Shown here: positions 35,001-50,000 of the stretch, piece after piece
Position numbering within the stretch: position 1 is the first letter of the stretch
Layout: each line of letters opens with the position of its first letter
Assembly: GCA_007922305.1 (NCBI GenBank)
Contig: ML677341.1
Span: 70,494,421-70,558,420 of the forward strand
Origin: Dermatemys mawii
Lineage: Eukaryota; Chordata; Testudines; Dermatemydidae
DNA: 64,000 bases
Reading direction: 5' to 3'
The notes under the pieces: generated by a model
What the model was told of the DNA's origin: nothing
Databases searched by the model: none
What the model saw: the letters and a program-made list of their open reading frames with translations, nothing else
Program-made: the position numbers and the translations under genes

Positions 35001-38000
35001 AAGCCCGGGCGATAGGCAGACTGCTGCAGCCAGGCACTCTTCCAGGCAGCTGTTGTGCTGCACCAGGCAGTGTCTGGGAGTGGCTGGGTCCTGCTTCCTG
35101 CCTGGATCTGGCTTCCAGGAAGAGCAGCCAAACGTGTCCACAAGGGGGCGCTGTGGGAGGACACCCACCCACCCCATAATGTGGGCTGGGGAGAGCATGG
35201 AGGGCTGGGCTGGGTGGGGAAGGAGACACACAGGGAGGAATCTTCTTTAGCTAGTGCCCCTCCGTACTTGGGGTGGGACTGGGGGAGGGCACCAGTTATT
35301 TGTGGAACAGTTTAATGTTAATTTCATGGAATCAGGAAAGTCCAGCTATAGATCCCTCAACTCTGCAGTCTGTACCTGCATGGAACCTCTTCTGCCCGTC
35401 TGCGTGATTCAGGACGTAGGGAGGAAAGGAAACTGTCTTGCTGTTGCTGTCCTCATTGAAAACCTGATAAAAGTCACCTGAATGAATACAGATCTCTGGT
35501 AGCAAAGTGTTTTACAGACGCGTGTTTGTTGGTCACTTGTTTCACTGACTGTTTTTTGTTCCCATTGTCTCTCCTGATCAAACAGAAGTGACATCTATCA
35601 ACTTGTTTGTTTTTAAATGGAATGGGGTTAAAAAACCGGCAGCTGAAATGAGCGTAGGAAAACAGGGCAATTAAGAGCAATAATCTTCATTTTGTGTAGA
35701 GTCCTTCTGACAAATGTCTCCAAAATGCTTTACCAAATGATGGTTACCTTATCCTGGGGGTAGTCGCAGGATAAGTAACACTAATTAGAAGTGTAGAAAG
35801 ATATTTTTCTCAATGTGGTCCCCATTCCGCAAACTTTTTTGTTCCCGTGAATAGCTCCATTGGATTCAGGGGCCAATGTTTTGTTGATGTGTTAGTGTAT
35901 AATTGGTCCTCAGCCTTGGTTACACTTTTTGTCTTGAATTTGCCAGCTGTAAGCATGCTAATGTTTACTTCTTATGGGAAGCTAGCTGTATGCTCCAGGG
36001 TTAAAGTTTGTGTATTACACCACTGCTATCCACTAAATCAGGCTTCAAACAGATTTTTAGGAAGAGTATGGGTTGCTTAATGTAGCAGTTACTGATTTTA
36101 TCACAGTACAGAAGTGCAAGTTGATCTGATGGAGCATGTCACGTTACAATACCTGATTTTAATTTGCAGTGCGTAACTAGACTTGTGAAGAACACAAATA
36201 GTCACATAACAGAGAAGCAGCTCCAAGTATTGCTGGGATATGCTGAAGAAGATATCTATGATTTTTCGCGTCAAGCCACTGCCTTTGGCCTTTTAAAGGT
36301 ATTACTATAGAGAGTGTGTTTGGTTTACAATTTCCGAATTGTAGAAATGAAAGTGCTTATATTTTCTACCTGTTAATACAATTCAGGTGAAAGATTACAG
36401 AATGTCTCTTAAAGGTGCCCTTGCTATAAAGAAGGCCATGAAGCTTTTCTGCTTGACCTTAACATTAGAAGTTCAAGGTTCTTTCTAGGTTAGACCAGTC
36501 TACAATGACCAGAGAACTAGTGAAATGATGAGATCACAAGAGTTCTTAGAGTAAAAGTAGAGCAATGTGGAGTTTAAAACTGGTTCTTGGAGTTGTTTTG
36601 TTAACACATTTAACTCCTAATGAACATTTTGGATAAATGATGCCTGTGTTAAAGAGTTGACAATCTCTGTCCCTTCAACTGGCTGTGAGAACTCACCATG
36701 AACATGCTGCAAAAGCAAAAGCAGACCTGACTTTCCAGGCCACCTCCTTTAAAAGGAGTTACTCCGGCAATAAAAACATTCAAAGGCGGATGTTTTTTTT
36801 CACCACCAAATTTGCCACCGCATGGTGCTGTTGTATCTGACAATGCGCAAGCAGAATGAGAATGACTCCGATTGTACTTTCACGTGTTTTTTTTTAAGGC
36901 TATTTTATCCAGAAAGCTGATTGTTCCTGAAATCGATGCCGTCATGCAGAAGGTTGCCAAGTTTGCCATCACAAGCCAGAGTGAGCCAGTGCGAGTCCAG
37001 TGCAGGCAGGTTAGTAGAAGGGGGTTTCTGTTTTAATAAAGCCCTGTTAACAGAATCTCTTTTATGAATGATAAGCATGTTTAACAGCTCAGCTTCTAGC
37101 ACTCAACCCAAAACTGGCCTCATGTCTTAGGAGTTGCCAGACTGGATCAGACCCCAAGTCCATCTAGTCCGGTATCCTGTCTCAGACAGTGGTCAGAACC
37201 AGATGCTTCAGAGGAAGATGTAAGAATCCCATAGCAGGCAGATATGGGATAACCTGCCTCCTTTAATTCTCCTCTTGATCTCTAATAGTTCAAGATTGGT
37301 TTAAGTGCTGAGCTGAAGGTTTAATGTCTCTTACAACTTTTTTTGTTAGCAATATCTGTTTATAACTTTAGATAGTCTTGTGTTATCACTATGAATGTTG
37401 AGTCCCTTTTTGAATGTCTTATTTCTCAGCCTTGATGACTTCATGTGGCAGGGAGTTCCACAGTCTCATTACACTTTATGCGAAAAGTATTTCCTTTTGA
37501 ATTTCCCACATTTAATTTTGCTGCACACCTCCTGTTTCTAATTGTATGAGATAGGTTGGAAGCTTCTGCTCTCCCTACCTTCTCTAAACCATTCATTATT
37601 TTATATACTTGTCCCCTCTTCTTCATCACCTTTCCATGGTAAAGAAGCCCAGTCTCTCAGTTATTCATGTTTCCCTTCTCTGAACTCCCTCTCACATTTA
37701 GGATATTTACTGTCTGATAAGGAACAGCATTACAGTCCTGACTCAACTAGACACCCAAGTATGTGCTTAACCTAAAGCACAAGAAGAGTCCCAGGATGTT
37801 ATTTCTAATATGCTTAAAGACCAGTACATCCATCAATGCTTTGCTGTATTAGGACCTGATTTACAGAGAGAGGAAGGGATAAATGTCTTAGAGTGTAAGG
37901 TGAATCCTACTTCCTCTCAGAGAGCAAACTGGTTGGCTCTCTGCAGTATCTGGAAAGGTTCCCAAGTTGTGTTTGGAAAAGGAAGGGGTAGTATTTAAGA

Positions 38001-41000
38001 GGTAGGATTGGATGACAATCATTATCAAGGGAACACGGTTCCTGACTGTGGAGCTAAAAATAGAAAACAGAATTTAAAAAAAAAATCCTCTGCACATGAA
38101 CCCTTTTGAAATGACTGGAGCATCAAGACACAGCAAAGAAATTTGCCACCTGGGATGATGTGGGTTTGCCCTACTGTATTTGGCTTTCAATAAATGAAAA
38201 TGTTTTCTTAAGAAATAATTTGCAGCCAGGCTGACCACTTGGATTTCTTTATTTATTTTCTGTATTGTGATGTCTGATGCCTACTGTGATTTTACAAAAC
38301 CATCCATATGAACTTAAATTAATGCTAAGGCATCCTTTTTTAACAGCAAAGGTAGTTAACCTTTGGAACTATGTTCATAGGATCCTCTGTCACTTAAATT
38401 GTTTATATCAAGATGGGATGAGTTTCTAAAAGATCTGCTCTAGCTGATAGTGGAATTATTGTGGGAAATTCTAAGGCCTGTGTTGTGGAGGTAATGAGGC
38501 TAGATGTTCACAATGGTCCCTTCTAAATCTGTTACTATAAACAGGGCAGATTTATAATGGAAGCAGTTGATGAGCTTAGCATTAGAACCATATTAAAATG
38601 AGTTTTAATTTAATATTTAGAGAACTTATTTTGAGCCTGTCATTTTAAATAAAGACATCATAAATTCATAAGTGCTAGCAAAATACTCCTTACCAAGACT
38701 AAAGATTTGTCTACACTGTGGGGGCCATAGCAGTGTAGCTATGCCATTATAACTCCACAATGTAGCTACATCCTACAGCAGTGGAAGGGGTTTTTCCATT
38801 GCTCTCAGAATGCCACTTCCCCAAGAGACCATAGCTAGGTTGACTGAAGTATTCTTCTAGTGACTTACTGCATCTACATTGGGGGTTAGATTGGCCTAGT
38901 GACATCATTCAGGGGTGTGGATTTTTCACACCCCTCAGGGCCATAGCTGTGTCTGCTTAAGTTTTTAAGAGACTGATCTTGTAAGGTGCTGAGTGCCTGT
39001 AACTCCCATGCAAGTCAATGGAAGTTTAGACAGCTTGGCGCTTTGCAAGATGAGGCTTTAAGTACACATGAAAGGGAGGAGTGTATCTTGTTAATAGTTT
39101 GTTGCAAAAAGCTTTGCTCTCATCATTACATTTTCACACACTGATCCCATTGTTTCTGGTAATTCTTCCTTCTCATTTTTTCAGATTTACCTGAAATACA
39201 TTCTGGACTATCCCCTTGGTGACCAGCTGAGACCCAATTTGGAGTTCATATTTGCTCAGCTCAAGTGAGTTTGTAATCCTGGTTGTGTGCATGGCTTTTC
39301 AAAAAGAAGAGTGTTATAAATCCTTTCTCATGCAAGTGTTCCATTGAGCCCAGTGGCGCTGCTCATGAGAAGAAGGATATGCAGGGTTGGCATATTTTCC
39401 TAGCTTTAAAAGTAAAATGTTCACTTTGTTAGCAGCAAATGAAAGAACATTTATGGCAAATAGATACGCCACCTATCGATCTTCTCTTAATTTCTGTAAT
39501 GTTTTTGTTTATTGCTGTTATATAACCAAAATATAGCTTTAATTGTTGTTAATGGTTAGTCAGCTGCACTGCCGGCTTGTGTACACACTACCATCATCCG
39601 CACTGTGAGAGTGAATTACAGAGCACACCAGAGTGTTGTGTGCTACCTGCCCCTTGTGGACCGTGTTAACGTAGCCTTCTTCACGGGATTATGTTAACAC
39701 AGACTTAAGTACCTTTTAGTTTGCGTCAGCAGCATCCTTGTAGGGCAGTTACAACACATTGTGGTGCATTCTGCAAATGTCCCCATATAATTTACTCATG
39801 GTGCCAGCAGCGTATTCCAGTACCCGCCATGCTGCCTCAGTGGCGTTGGCCATTAAGTGCAGGATGGGAGAGTAGAGCCAACAGACTGCCCATTCCTGTC
39901 CCTGTACATGTGCTTTGGGAGGTGGAGTAAGTGGTCACCATGGCTGCTTACTCCTAATGCCAAGACCCACGTCGCAGGTAGCCTGTCCCCCTCCCTCCCT
40001 CCCTTGCATGGGTAGGTAACACAAGTCAATCTAACCCCAACTAGTGTATTTTTCGCAAGATCCCATTCATCTTTCCACTTGGGCAGTGGTCCTTTGGGCC
40101 AGGATGTGCATGCGGTCTCCAGTGGCGCTGCATTCATTAGTGGGTCCTCTTATGAGCTGTGAATTCTGCTGATAGAACACACAGCAGGAGGGCTGAATCC
40201 TGCTACCCTACCCCACTCTGAAGTATCTTACTCCTCCAGTAGTGTCTGTGGGGTGGCGGAGAGAGGTACTTCTCTACATGAGGAAGGCTGTCTCTTAGTT
40301 ATCACAGTTTAAATGTGTTGGTCTTAGTTAAGCAAGATGAGCAAATAGTCTCCACTACGGAACAGGCATTGATTATGAAGATCTGTTTGTTCAAAGATCC
40401 TTGGTGTATATATTTGGAGAAACACAAAATGTTTGCAGTTTTCTGAATTTCTTGCAATTTTGGAAGATACTAACCCACTCCATCTTGTTCATTATTTTCT
40501 TTTAGTTATGAATATGAGACGGGAAGAGAGTCTGCGTTGGAGATGATTGCTTACCTCTTTGAAATGTTCCCTCAGGTAACCTGTGTCTTAGTTTCAAGCA
40601 TCAATCAATCAGTGCTTTTTAGATATATCCAGTAACTTGATTTGCAAATTTATTAGAACTGGCTGCACTTTGCTGTTCATATCCTCTCCTATCACAAACA
40701 GACAGCACCATTCTCAGAGCATCAGTGTTGGCTCTGCTCTAAAAAGTGACAGTTGAAATGACACACCGGAGTTTCACGTGGATTGTCTTTCAATGGTTTA
40801 GTCTCCTGAGGACTGAAATGCTTTAGTCTAATTAAAGTCTTTGGGCTTAATATAGAGCTGCAGTTCCCAAACTGTGGGTGACAATCCCAGCAGATGGGAT
40901 CGTGGCCATCCATACTGTGTATAGGACGCCATTTTGCTCCACTCAGCATGACCTCGCATGTATGGTGCATGCAATGTTACAAAACGTGGAGAATGCCTTT

Positions 41001-44000
41001 TCACTCCACAAAATGGCATCCTCTACACAATGTGACCTCGCACACACCATACGTATGAGGTCACATTGTTTGGAGGACACCAGTTCGCTCTTCTAGTGTC
41101 CTGGCAAGAGAGACTTCATTAAAACAGGGTCATGCTGGCAGAAATTTTGAGAACCCTTGCTATAGAGGTTTCTGGGTGAAGATGAATGGTCTGTGGTATG
41201 CAGGAGGGCCAACAGGTTGATTGGATGGTCCCTTCTGGCTTTTAACTCTGTGAAGTAAGTGGCTTGCCCAAGGTTGCATGAGAAGTCTGTGGCAGATCAG
41301 CAGGTACAGGTCTTTGAAGTCCAAATCATATGTGCCAACAACTAGACCACCTTCCTCTGTTTGGCTTCCTCTCGTTGAGCCCAGAGTTGGGTCTCAGGAA
41401 TCCTCCTGTGCATGGGGGGCGAATGCGGAAAGCCTTCTGGAGATTGCCAGGTGACTGACTGATTTGTTTCCTTTCAGGGATTACTTCATCAATACTGCGG
41501 GCTGTTCTTTGTCCCTCTCTGTATGATGATGGTAAATGACGACTCTGCCACGTGCAAGAAAATGGCAGCCATGGCAAACAAATCTCTGCTCATTAAAGTA
41601 AACACTGCAAACCGAGATCTGATGTTCTCACTAGTCACCATGTGGTTTAACAGCGAGAAGGTATTGTTAATTTCAGTGCACCTCAGCTCTTTTAACTGGG
41701 AGAATGGAATTGGAGCACATCAGGGATTTATAAATGTTTAATCTCGTAGGGTAGGGTTGTGTGCTTAGTTAAACTTGTGTTGTGGTGCAGGGTTGAGATT
41801 GTGGAGCGTACCAGTCCTACAGTCAGCAGCTTGTTAAAACTCCACTGTCGTGCACAGTCCTCGCTGGCAAGGAAAGGAAGAAGCTATGTAGATTCATTCT
41901 TGAATAGTTGCAGCAGAAGTGGCTGCTGTAGCTAAGGTTATAAAACAATTTCCATTAGAGCCTGCCTTGTTTTACATGCTTATGGCTTTCTGAAAGTTCA
42001 CCATTTGGGCTGAACAATTCTCCTGGTTCAGTGTTTGCCCAAAGCTAAATGTTTTGGTTGGGGAAATTTGAGCAAAATTCCTTTGAACTTGAGCTTAGTA
42101 ATTGTCTGGTGATGCTATTTTTGTTCATCTGCTACTTAGTCCATCCTCTCTATTACTGGGATGTAGCAGATTTAAGACCTTTTGGGCCCAGTCCTGATTT
42201 GAGTGGTTCTGCTGACTTTTTACATATAAGCAAAGTGTCTCTCCATTTGAGCTCTTTCATCTCCCATATGCTAACCAAATAAATGGTCTGAAGCTGTGGG
42301 CAACTTTGTGTAGTGCTTCAAAACCCCGTGGTTTTGGAAACTTGCTAAAAATTAGCATTCTTGGATACGTGATATCACGAGTAGGGGTATCACGTATCCT
42401 AGGCTTCCAACCTGAGACTGTAAAGAGGCCTGATTTTCAGAGCATGGATTGGTGCCCCATGCTCTGGAAATCAGTTTCCTTTGAAATTGTCCCAGTTTGG
42501 GTACGCAGAAGAGAGGCACCCAAAATCTCTAGTGATGTCTGAAAATGTAATGCCTTATTCACTGAGTTGTATTACAGAGTGATGGGCTCTTCCTATTAAA
42601 TCAAGAAATAATAATTGCTCCTTCCTCCTCTCTGTTGGTAGAGCTCACACAAGAGGCTAGCTGCCCAGGCCTGTAGTTTGTTCGTCGAAGCTGAAGGAGT
42701 GGCGTTTGAAAGACAACTTGGAGCTGTTCTCCCACTGATCGAAAAAGAGATTGAACCTCAGAAATTTGAAGATGTAAGTCATTAGACCGGGGGTGAAACT
42801 TTGGGAAAGAGACAGGTTTAGCTGGGGAAACTGCAGTAAATAAGTGGGGAAAAAGAAAAGGAGAATGGGGGCAAGAATAAAGCAGGAACAACTAAATCCT
42901 GTTACTGACCAGAACGATGATGAGACGTGCCCAATAACTAAGTTCTTAAAGGGACACTGTCAACTTAAAAATCACACTGTCTCTGTAAATGAAAACCTTC
43001 TCATGTAACATGTCAGTGTACAGAGGGGTTGGTCTGCATGTGTGTGGGAGAATCTAATAAAACCACCAAACTGTGCGCATACCTGTGCTGACCACGGGAT
43101 CATGTTGCTGTAAACATCAGCTCTCCTTGCTCCAGCCTCTCTCCACCTTTTGTCACCCTTCCTCAGTGTCACAGCTTGTCAGGACAGGGGCAGGGCTGCT
43201 GCGAGGTGCCAGACATACCGCAGGGCACTATAAAATAATTGTAGTAAGATGACTGGAACTGAAAAGGATTAAAGAGAGAGCTTCTGACCTTCTCTTTTTT
43301 CAGTTTGACGACTTTGTGCACTTGATGTGTGGCACATCAGCTCTCTCTGTCTGGATGAGGCTTTCCCACAGCAGTAGAAGAGAAGAAACATTTCATTAAA
43401 CAAAACGGGGATTGTAAAACCACAAAAATGGGCAGGGGGCTTATGTCACTTCTGACACTTCTTGGATCCATGTAATTTAAAAACAGACTAAGTATCTCGT
43501 TGATGTTGTCCTTGTGACTGAGAATATCAACTCTGAGGAACCCATAGGTTTACATGGGTATGAATGGTCAGAAATACCTCACTATGATTTAGTTTAACCT
43601 ATGGAAAATTATTAACACATTCAATACAATTCTCTTCCTGTAATTCAGTCACTGGTTTATTTGATGAAAGTCAGTTCAGTGCACATTTTGGCTTTAGATT
43701 ACATGGCTTCTACTGATTCTGATCAGTTGGTGAGCGCTCTGTGATAGTAATCGCAGGTCATAACGAAGCTGCCGTGTATTTAATAAGGAATGCCAAAATG
43801 CTGAACAAGATAGAACTGCTCAAGGAAGACACAGGTGATGCGAGATGACTACAGCTGCCATTGGCATTTTTCTGACATGGCTGCTGACACTGTATTCACT
43901 ACATGTACATCCCTGATGATCCTGTGGATCAGCAGTTGACTACAGTCAAGCTGATAGCTGCAGAGCTGATCAAAAGCAGGAAGCAGTTTAATACTGTGCA

Positions 44001-47000
44001 GTTTACTGTTAGAGTGACACAGTGTAACACAGTGCTTCACAGCTGCTACTGAGAAATCTTCTTATGAACTAGGTTTGACTTTAAGTACCAGTTATAAATG
44101 ATACAGTGTGTTTGTGTACCAATGCCTGCATGGACAGAGACAAGTGACACGGCAGTCTTCCTTTGGAAACTATGAATCCTTGTGGAACAGTTTTAATGGA
44201 TTCCTTTCCCTTACCCTAAATTGATATAGTAAATATAAAGCGGTCATAGGGGTCGATGCGGAAGACTTTAGCCATCACTAGATATTAAGCATACAAAATA
44301 AGCCCTTCTGTACAATTCTAGTCCGCTGTTATAACTGTCTCTTTGTTGATTTACACTTCTCTTCAGATAACAGAAGAGACTGAAGAAAAGGCAGCAGACA
44401 GACTGTTGTTCAGTTTTCTTACTCTGATAATAAAATTAATCAAGGAATGCAACATTATTCTGTTAACCAAACATAACAAGATTTTGAGCAATATCTGGCG
44501 TAAGTATGAATATTTTTTACTGTATTAGAACTAAGATTATTGGTAATTTGTGTAGTTGTGGTTGCCTTTATGCAAACAGACAAAGAACTGTGCAGTAAGA
44601 TTTGCACTTTGAAGAGGCATCTATAATACATGGCAGTTACTAGTGAAAAAACAGATACTAATAGAAAAGGTTAGAGACTCAGTGAAAACGATTTCCCTCT
44701 CTGTTCTGCTTGCTGGGAACTATTTTGGGTAATCCAAAGGCTGCACACTGGTGCTTGTAATTATATCCCCTTAGAGGACAGCTTTCAGTTCTCTGAGAAG
44801 AATGGTTTTCTCTGTGAGATCATAAATAGCAACCAGTGAGCAGGTGACGCGTGGCATAGCAGCTCTTAAACGGGGTGCTTGTTTGGAAGGTCCATCTCAA
44901 AACCATTGTATTGATTGGATAAGTGACGCACTGGCATGTGAACTCATTTGGGCATGTGGTGTTGGTGGGTTGTATTTTTTTTAATTGCTTCTCTCGCTGT
45001 CTGGAAAGGGCTTGTATCTTTTGTGTCTTTAAAGAACAACAGATTTCCAAGGGTCTTTTTAAAAATCCCAGCAGGTGTCAGACTGACAGGACTGGAGGCC
45101 CTGAATTTATCCATGGGACAGATGCAGCATGGGCAGAGTTGATGCAAACTTCCCCATGCTGTGCCGCTGTTGTCCCTCAATGTGTAGCTGGAGATACAAG
45201 CTGTAGAGGAGAGAGGGCAACTCACTCTGCTTACTGGGGCAATCACTGGCTGCTTTGCTGAGCTTGTCTAGAAGCTTGCCAGTGATGATTTGCTTTAGAA
45301 CGTGGTCACTTGTCCCCTGAAAACCAGACTGAGGCTTCAGCACAGGTCACAGAAGTCACTGAACAGTCCTTGGTTTAAAAAAAATACTGAACAGCAGCAT
45401 TCCAAACCACAGCACTTAGGCTAATATAGGCTGTCATGTACAGGAGCACTGCTGTAGCCTACTGGAGTGTTGTTTTTACGCGGGGCGGGGAGGCTCTCAG
45501 ATGGCCACAGCTTTTGTTTCTTACCAACCGGCCTGGATTGGAATTGCTCATGGCCCAGAAGCCTTCAGTCAAACTCAGAACAAATCAGCACATTTTACAG
45601 TACTCCCCTCCTGACTGTAGAATGAACAGTAATGACTCCAGTCCCCATGACTGTATATGCTGGGCACATGCATAACCTTGCTGAAGTGTCTGGGGACATT
45701 CCCCTCTCGTATGGAAAGGGTTATATTGGTTGAAAAGCTTTTTTCTTTCCCCTGAAGGTCACGTTCAGTCCCATTTGTGGTACCCGCACAGCTGGGTGTG
45801 GCTGACTGCTGCTCAGATTTTTGGCTTGTTGTTTGCATCTCACAAGCCAGAGGAACTTGTTAGCAAATGGAATAAGAGCAAGGCAGGCAAGAGCAAAAAG
45901 ACCACATTGGAGCCAGCAGCGACCAGGTTCTTCACAGATGAGCTGGACAAAAAGGTAAGGATGTTCCTGCTAATTCCCGCTCCCCAGTGTCTGTCGCCTT
46001 GCTGGGGTTTCTGGTTGTCGCAATACAAAGTAGCATTACTTGCCGGTCTCTCCATTTGTCTTTAATGTTCGGACGCTCTCCACTGCTCTGTGCTGATTGT
46101 TGGCAGGCTTCTCCCATAGGATTGCAGACTGCCTCCCTCATCAGCAAAAAGGCTCCCCATGGCGCCTGTGAAGATCAGTATCTCTGAAGAATTCTGTCCC
46201 CTGTCTAAGGTCTGGTCTACACTAGGGGGAGGGGTCGACCGAAGATACACAACTTCAGCTACATGAATAACGTAGCTGAAGTCGGCGCATCTTCGGCCGA
46301 CTTACCTGCCGTCCTCACGCGCCTGTTACCTTACCTTACCTTGCGCCTCTTGGCGAGCTGGAGTTCTGGAGTCAACAGGAGTGCCTTTCACAATCGATTT
46401 ATCGCGTCTGAATGAGATGCGATAAATCCATCGCTGAGAGATTGACCGCTACCCGCCGATCTGGGTAGTGCCTGTGGGAACTCTCTGTAGGATGGGAAAA
46501 TAATCCCTTGGGATACATCATCCTGCACATTACCTGTTGTGTAAAGAATTCTAACTCTTTTCTCTCCACAGATGAAGGAACTTGCTGTAGCGTTCTGCCA
46601 CCAGCTGCAGTCCAAGTTCCTAGATCAGTCTCTGGGAGAGCAGGTACGAGTCTGAGTAGGTTTCAAACTGCTGGCGGTATAGACCAAACTATTAAATAAT
46701 CCACTATCTCTAAAGAGAAAGCGAATGCTCCTGGCTAGAGAGTGGAGTATAAGGCAAGTTCCATAGAAACGGTGAATGTTGAGGTGAAGATAAAATATCA
46801 CCAGAGCTTCAGAATCTCTGGTCAGCTGAGATCTGCATTTATGCAAATGGCTTAGTGGAAAAATCTGTCTGTGCAGGGGTCCTTTTTGTTGATGTAAATT
46901 TCCTGGCAGTAACACTGCCACTACCCATGTGCTGCCCGGTCACATCTATTGTGAGGGGCAGAGGAGGGCCTAGCAGGGAGCGGAGGCCGTGTGCTGGAGT

Positions 47001-50000
47001 GGGGCACCGCGATACCAGATCCTTCATCAGCAGAAGGTTCCTGAGAGCTCCCATTGCTGCCTAGTGCAGCCCTCACATGGTGGGATAGGCAACTCTGAAT
47101 CATGGAGCCACAACCAGCTTCCCTGCAGCCAGCTCACCTTATTCCCACCTTGCAATGCAGCTTGGTGTGTGGAGAATCGAAGCCTGGCATCTTGCTGTGA
47201 ACCGATCCTTCTGCACTCAGCTCGGGTTATACAACTGAGCTGAAGTTCTGATGTCAGTTGGAATTGGCTTAGATCCACTCAGTGTGAACCAAATTCTGTT
47301 CCAGATTGGGCAGGCGATACGGAGGACTTCCACTGTAGGCACTGGCTAGACATAGCGCCTGCTATGGACGCTAGCCATCTCCAGGGGAAGGATGTGGGCA
47401 TAACCATAGCATTCCCACCTGCTCCCAGAGCAGCCTCTGTAAAGGCACTAGAGTTAACTCTCTGCTATGTGTGATGGCATAATTCTGAACTGTTTAACCT
47501 TAATACATTTTCCTCGCAGAGGGCCTGATCCCAAAGTCCATGAGAATTTTCCATTGGCTTCCATGGACTTTGGATTGGGCCCAAAGAGGGGTGTGTCCAC
47601 ATTCTAAGTGCAAAACTTGCTTTGCTGTATGCAGCAGTCTGCATGAATTGCACTCCCTTGGGTTTGATAATCCTGACCTGTTTAAAACCTCTCACATTCC
47701 TCCTTCATGGCCTAGGGTCCATACTGGCAGCTCAGTTGGTTTTTCTTTTCACTGTTGAAGGTTATAAAGAACTTGTTGTTTGTGGCCAGAGTTCTCCACC
47801 TTCTGGTCCCGGATTCAGGGGAGGTGGAGGAAACTAAAGATTATGAAATGGGAGGGCAGGAGGATGCTTCTGAAGACGAAGGTGAAAAGGCAGCATCTGC
47901 TGAGGAAGAGAAGGAAGGCGAAGCAGAAGAGAAAAGCAGACCAGCCACAGTGTTGTGGGTGATGAAAAGACTCTCTCTGATGGCAAAGCGAGAAGCAGCA
48001 TATTCCCCTAAAAACCCTGTGAAGGTAAGAACTGTGTTGGCCCTTAGCCCCTCAGGAACTAGCATGTGGTGCCTGTTTGAGAGGCAGGTGCTGGAGGTGG
48101 AGATTAGTGCTAGGCTAAGGAGGAATAAAAGTTTCTGATTAGTGAGAGATGATGGAGCTTGCAGCTGGAGAGCATCTGAGCCAGTTTCTCTGTCCTTCCT
48201 ACATTCCCCTCTGCTACCTGTGCCGCCGCCTTTCCCAGGCCTCCACCTTCTCTACATTATTGTTCTTTAACTTTGAGTGAATTGACCAGTCAGGATGCTC
48301 CACAAATATTTGTTCTTTATGCTGGGAGCCATGTGAGTCCTGGAACAAATGTTCAGTGTCTAGATGGGCATGCAGGGGAAAGTTCCGTCTTCTACTTTCT
48401 GCCTGGAGCACTAGGTTTCTCCCTCATCTCTCACAAGCACCAGAACACACCTTCTCTCCCTTAGTAAGGGTCACAAGCGTTACTTTCCCCACCAGTCCGT
48501 TGCCAAACACCTCATGGAGACAGTTCTGTAGGGCAGAGGTTCTCAGACTGGGCTGTGGCCCACGAGCTTCACAGGTAGTTCCCTCTAAGGTGCATGCCTG
48601 GGCAGTCACACAGGAGAGAATGAAGGGCCACCCACCTTCGTGGGTTCACTGACTAGATGCCTAGACCCTGGAGAAGGTGCTATGGTAAGATGGTGGCCTT
48701 GGGAGGGAGTGGGGGGAATTTGGGATGTACAGGCAGCGGTGGCCAGAAAAAGAGGTGACTTTCCTCAGGGCTGCAGCAGCTGGGGAGAGATGGCCTTCCT
48801 TCCCAGCCTCAGCTCTGTGGCAGAGACACCCCCTCCTTCCCAGCCCTAGATCAGGGGCTCGGCAGAGAGGGAGCAACCCCTCTACTTCCCAGCCTCAGCT
48901 CACAGGCTGCTATGGTGTGGGAAAGAAGGCACATCCGTCATATTAGAAAGGTAGGACGTCTGATTTTAAAATATGGTGTGCTTTTATTTGTAGAACAAAA
49001 AAATGTTAAGATTTTTTTCTATAGTAGTTTTATTCAAAGCATTTTACAATAGTTAACTAATGGCACAAACAACATTTGGAAAGATCATTAAGTGATTTGC
49101 TGAGATCCTCAACAATTTTCAGGTAGTTCATGAAAAAAAAAAATTTGAGAATCACTGCTGTAGGGGTTTTCCACCTTCCAGTCTCGCTCTCATTTCTGGC
49201 ACATCTGTACTTTCAGAGAACTTGCATCTTTAAGTTCCTTGGAGCTGCAGGAGTGGATCTTGGGAAAGACAGGATCAAGCCATACCTTCCAACAATCCTC
49301 ACCCCTCTGCACAGAGAGCTGAGTAGCACCTATGCAGAACAAGGTAACTGCCAACCCCACTAAGGAAATGGCACAGAGTCTGCTCTGCTTTGTGCTGTCC
49401 ATGCCGATAGCCCCAATCCAAACACCCTCTGTCATTCACATTGTCTCTTCACACCCAGCTGCCTTCATTTAGAGAGTGGAGGCTAATTAAGATATACAGG
49501 CATGTCGCATCTTACGTGAGGGTTCTGTTCTGCGGTTACCGCGTGAAGCGGAAATCACATATAGTGAAACTCTCATTGAGTTCAGTGGCGGGCAGAATTG
49601 CCCGCTCTTGGGGGTTGAGTTTTTAATTTTTTTTTTTTTTTTTCTGTTTTTGCTGGCCACATAAAGCCAAATTCGCACATGTTAAATGTGCCTAAGATGC
49701 AACTTGCCTATAGTCACCGTATACGGATAGTGCCTCAGTGGGGAAGCAGAGGAGATTTAGATGGGGAAAGCAGTGATACTCTTAAGAGACATGAGCAGCA
49801 ATGCAGGCCTTTGAAGATGAGAACATGAAGTCTGAACATATGATGGAGGGAAGGGGGCCTCTGCAGCGACTCATGCAGGGGAAAGGTGATGTAACCAGAC
49901 TGACAGACAAAGAAGGGGACCAAGAGGCATGGCACACACAAAGCTAATTAGAAGTATGAAGTGCTAAGATCTGGAGGCAGGTAGAGTGGGGAAGAGAACA

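Noticed and set aside
43304..43400. Possible extra UTP20 exon (ttttttcag followed by an open frame)
   Set aside because: Exons w28 and w29 join directly in phase and the family has no such segment between them; no matching donor in phase.
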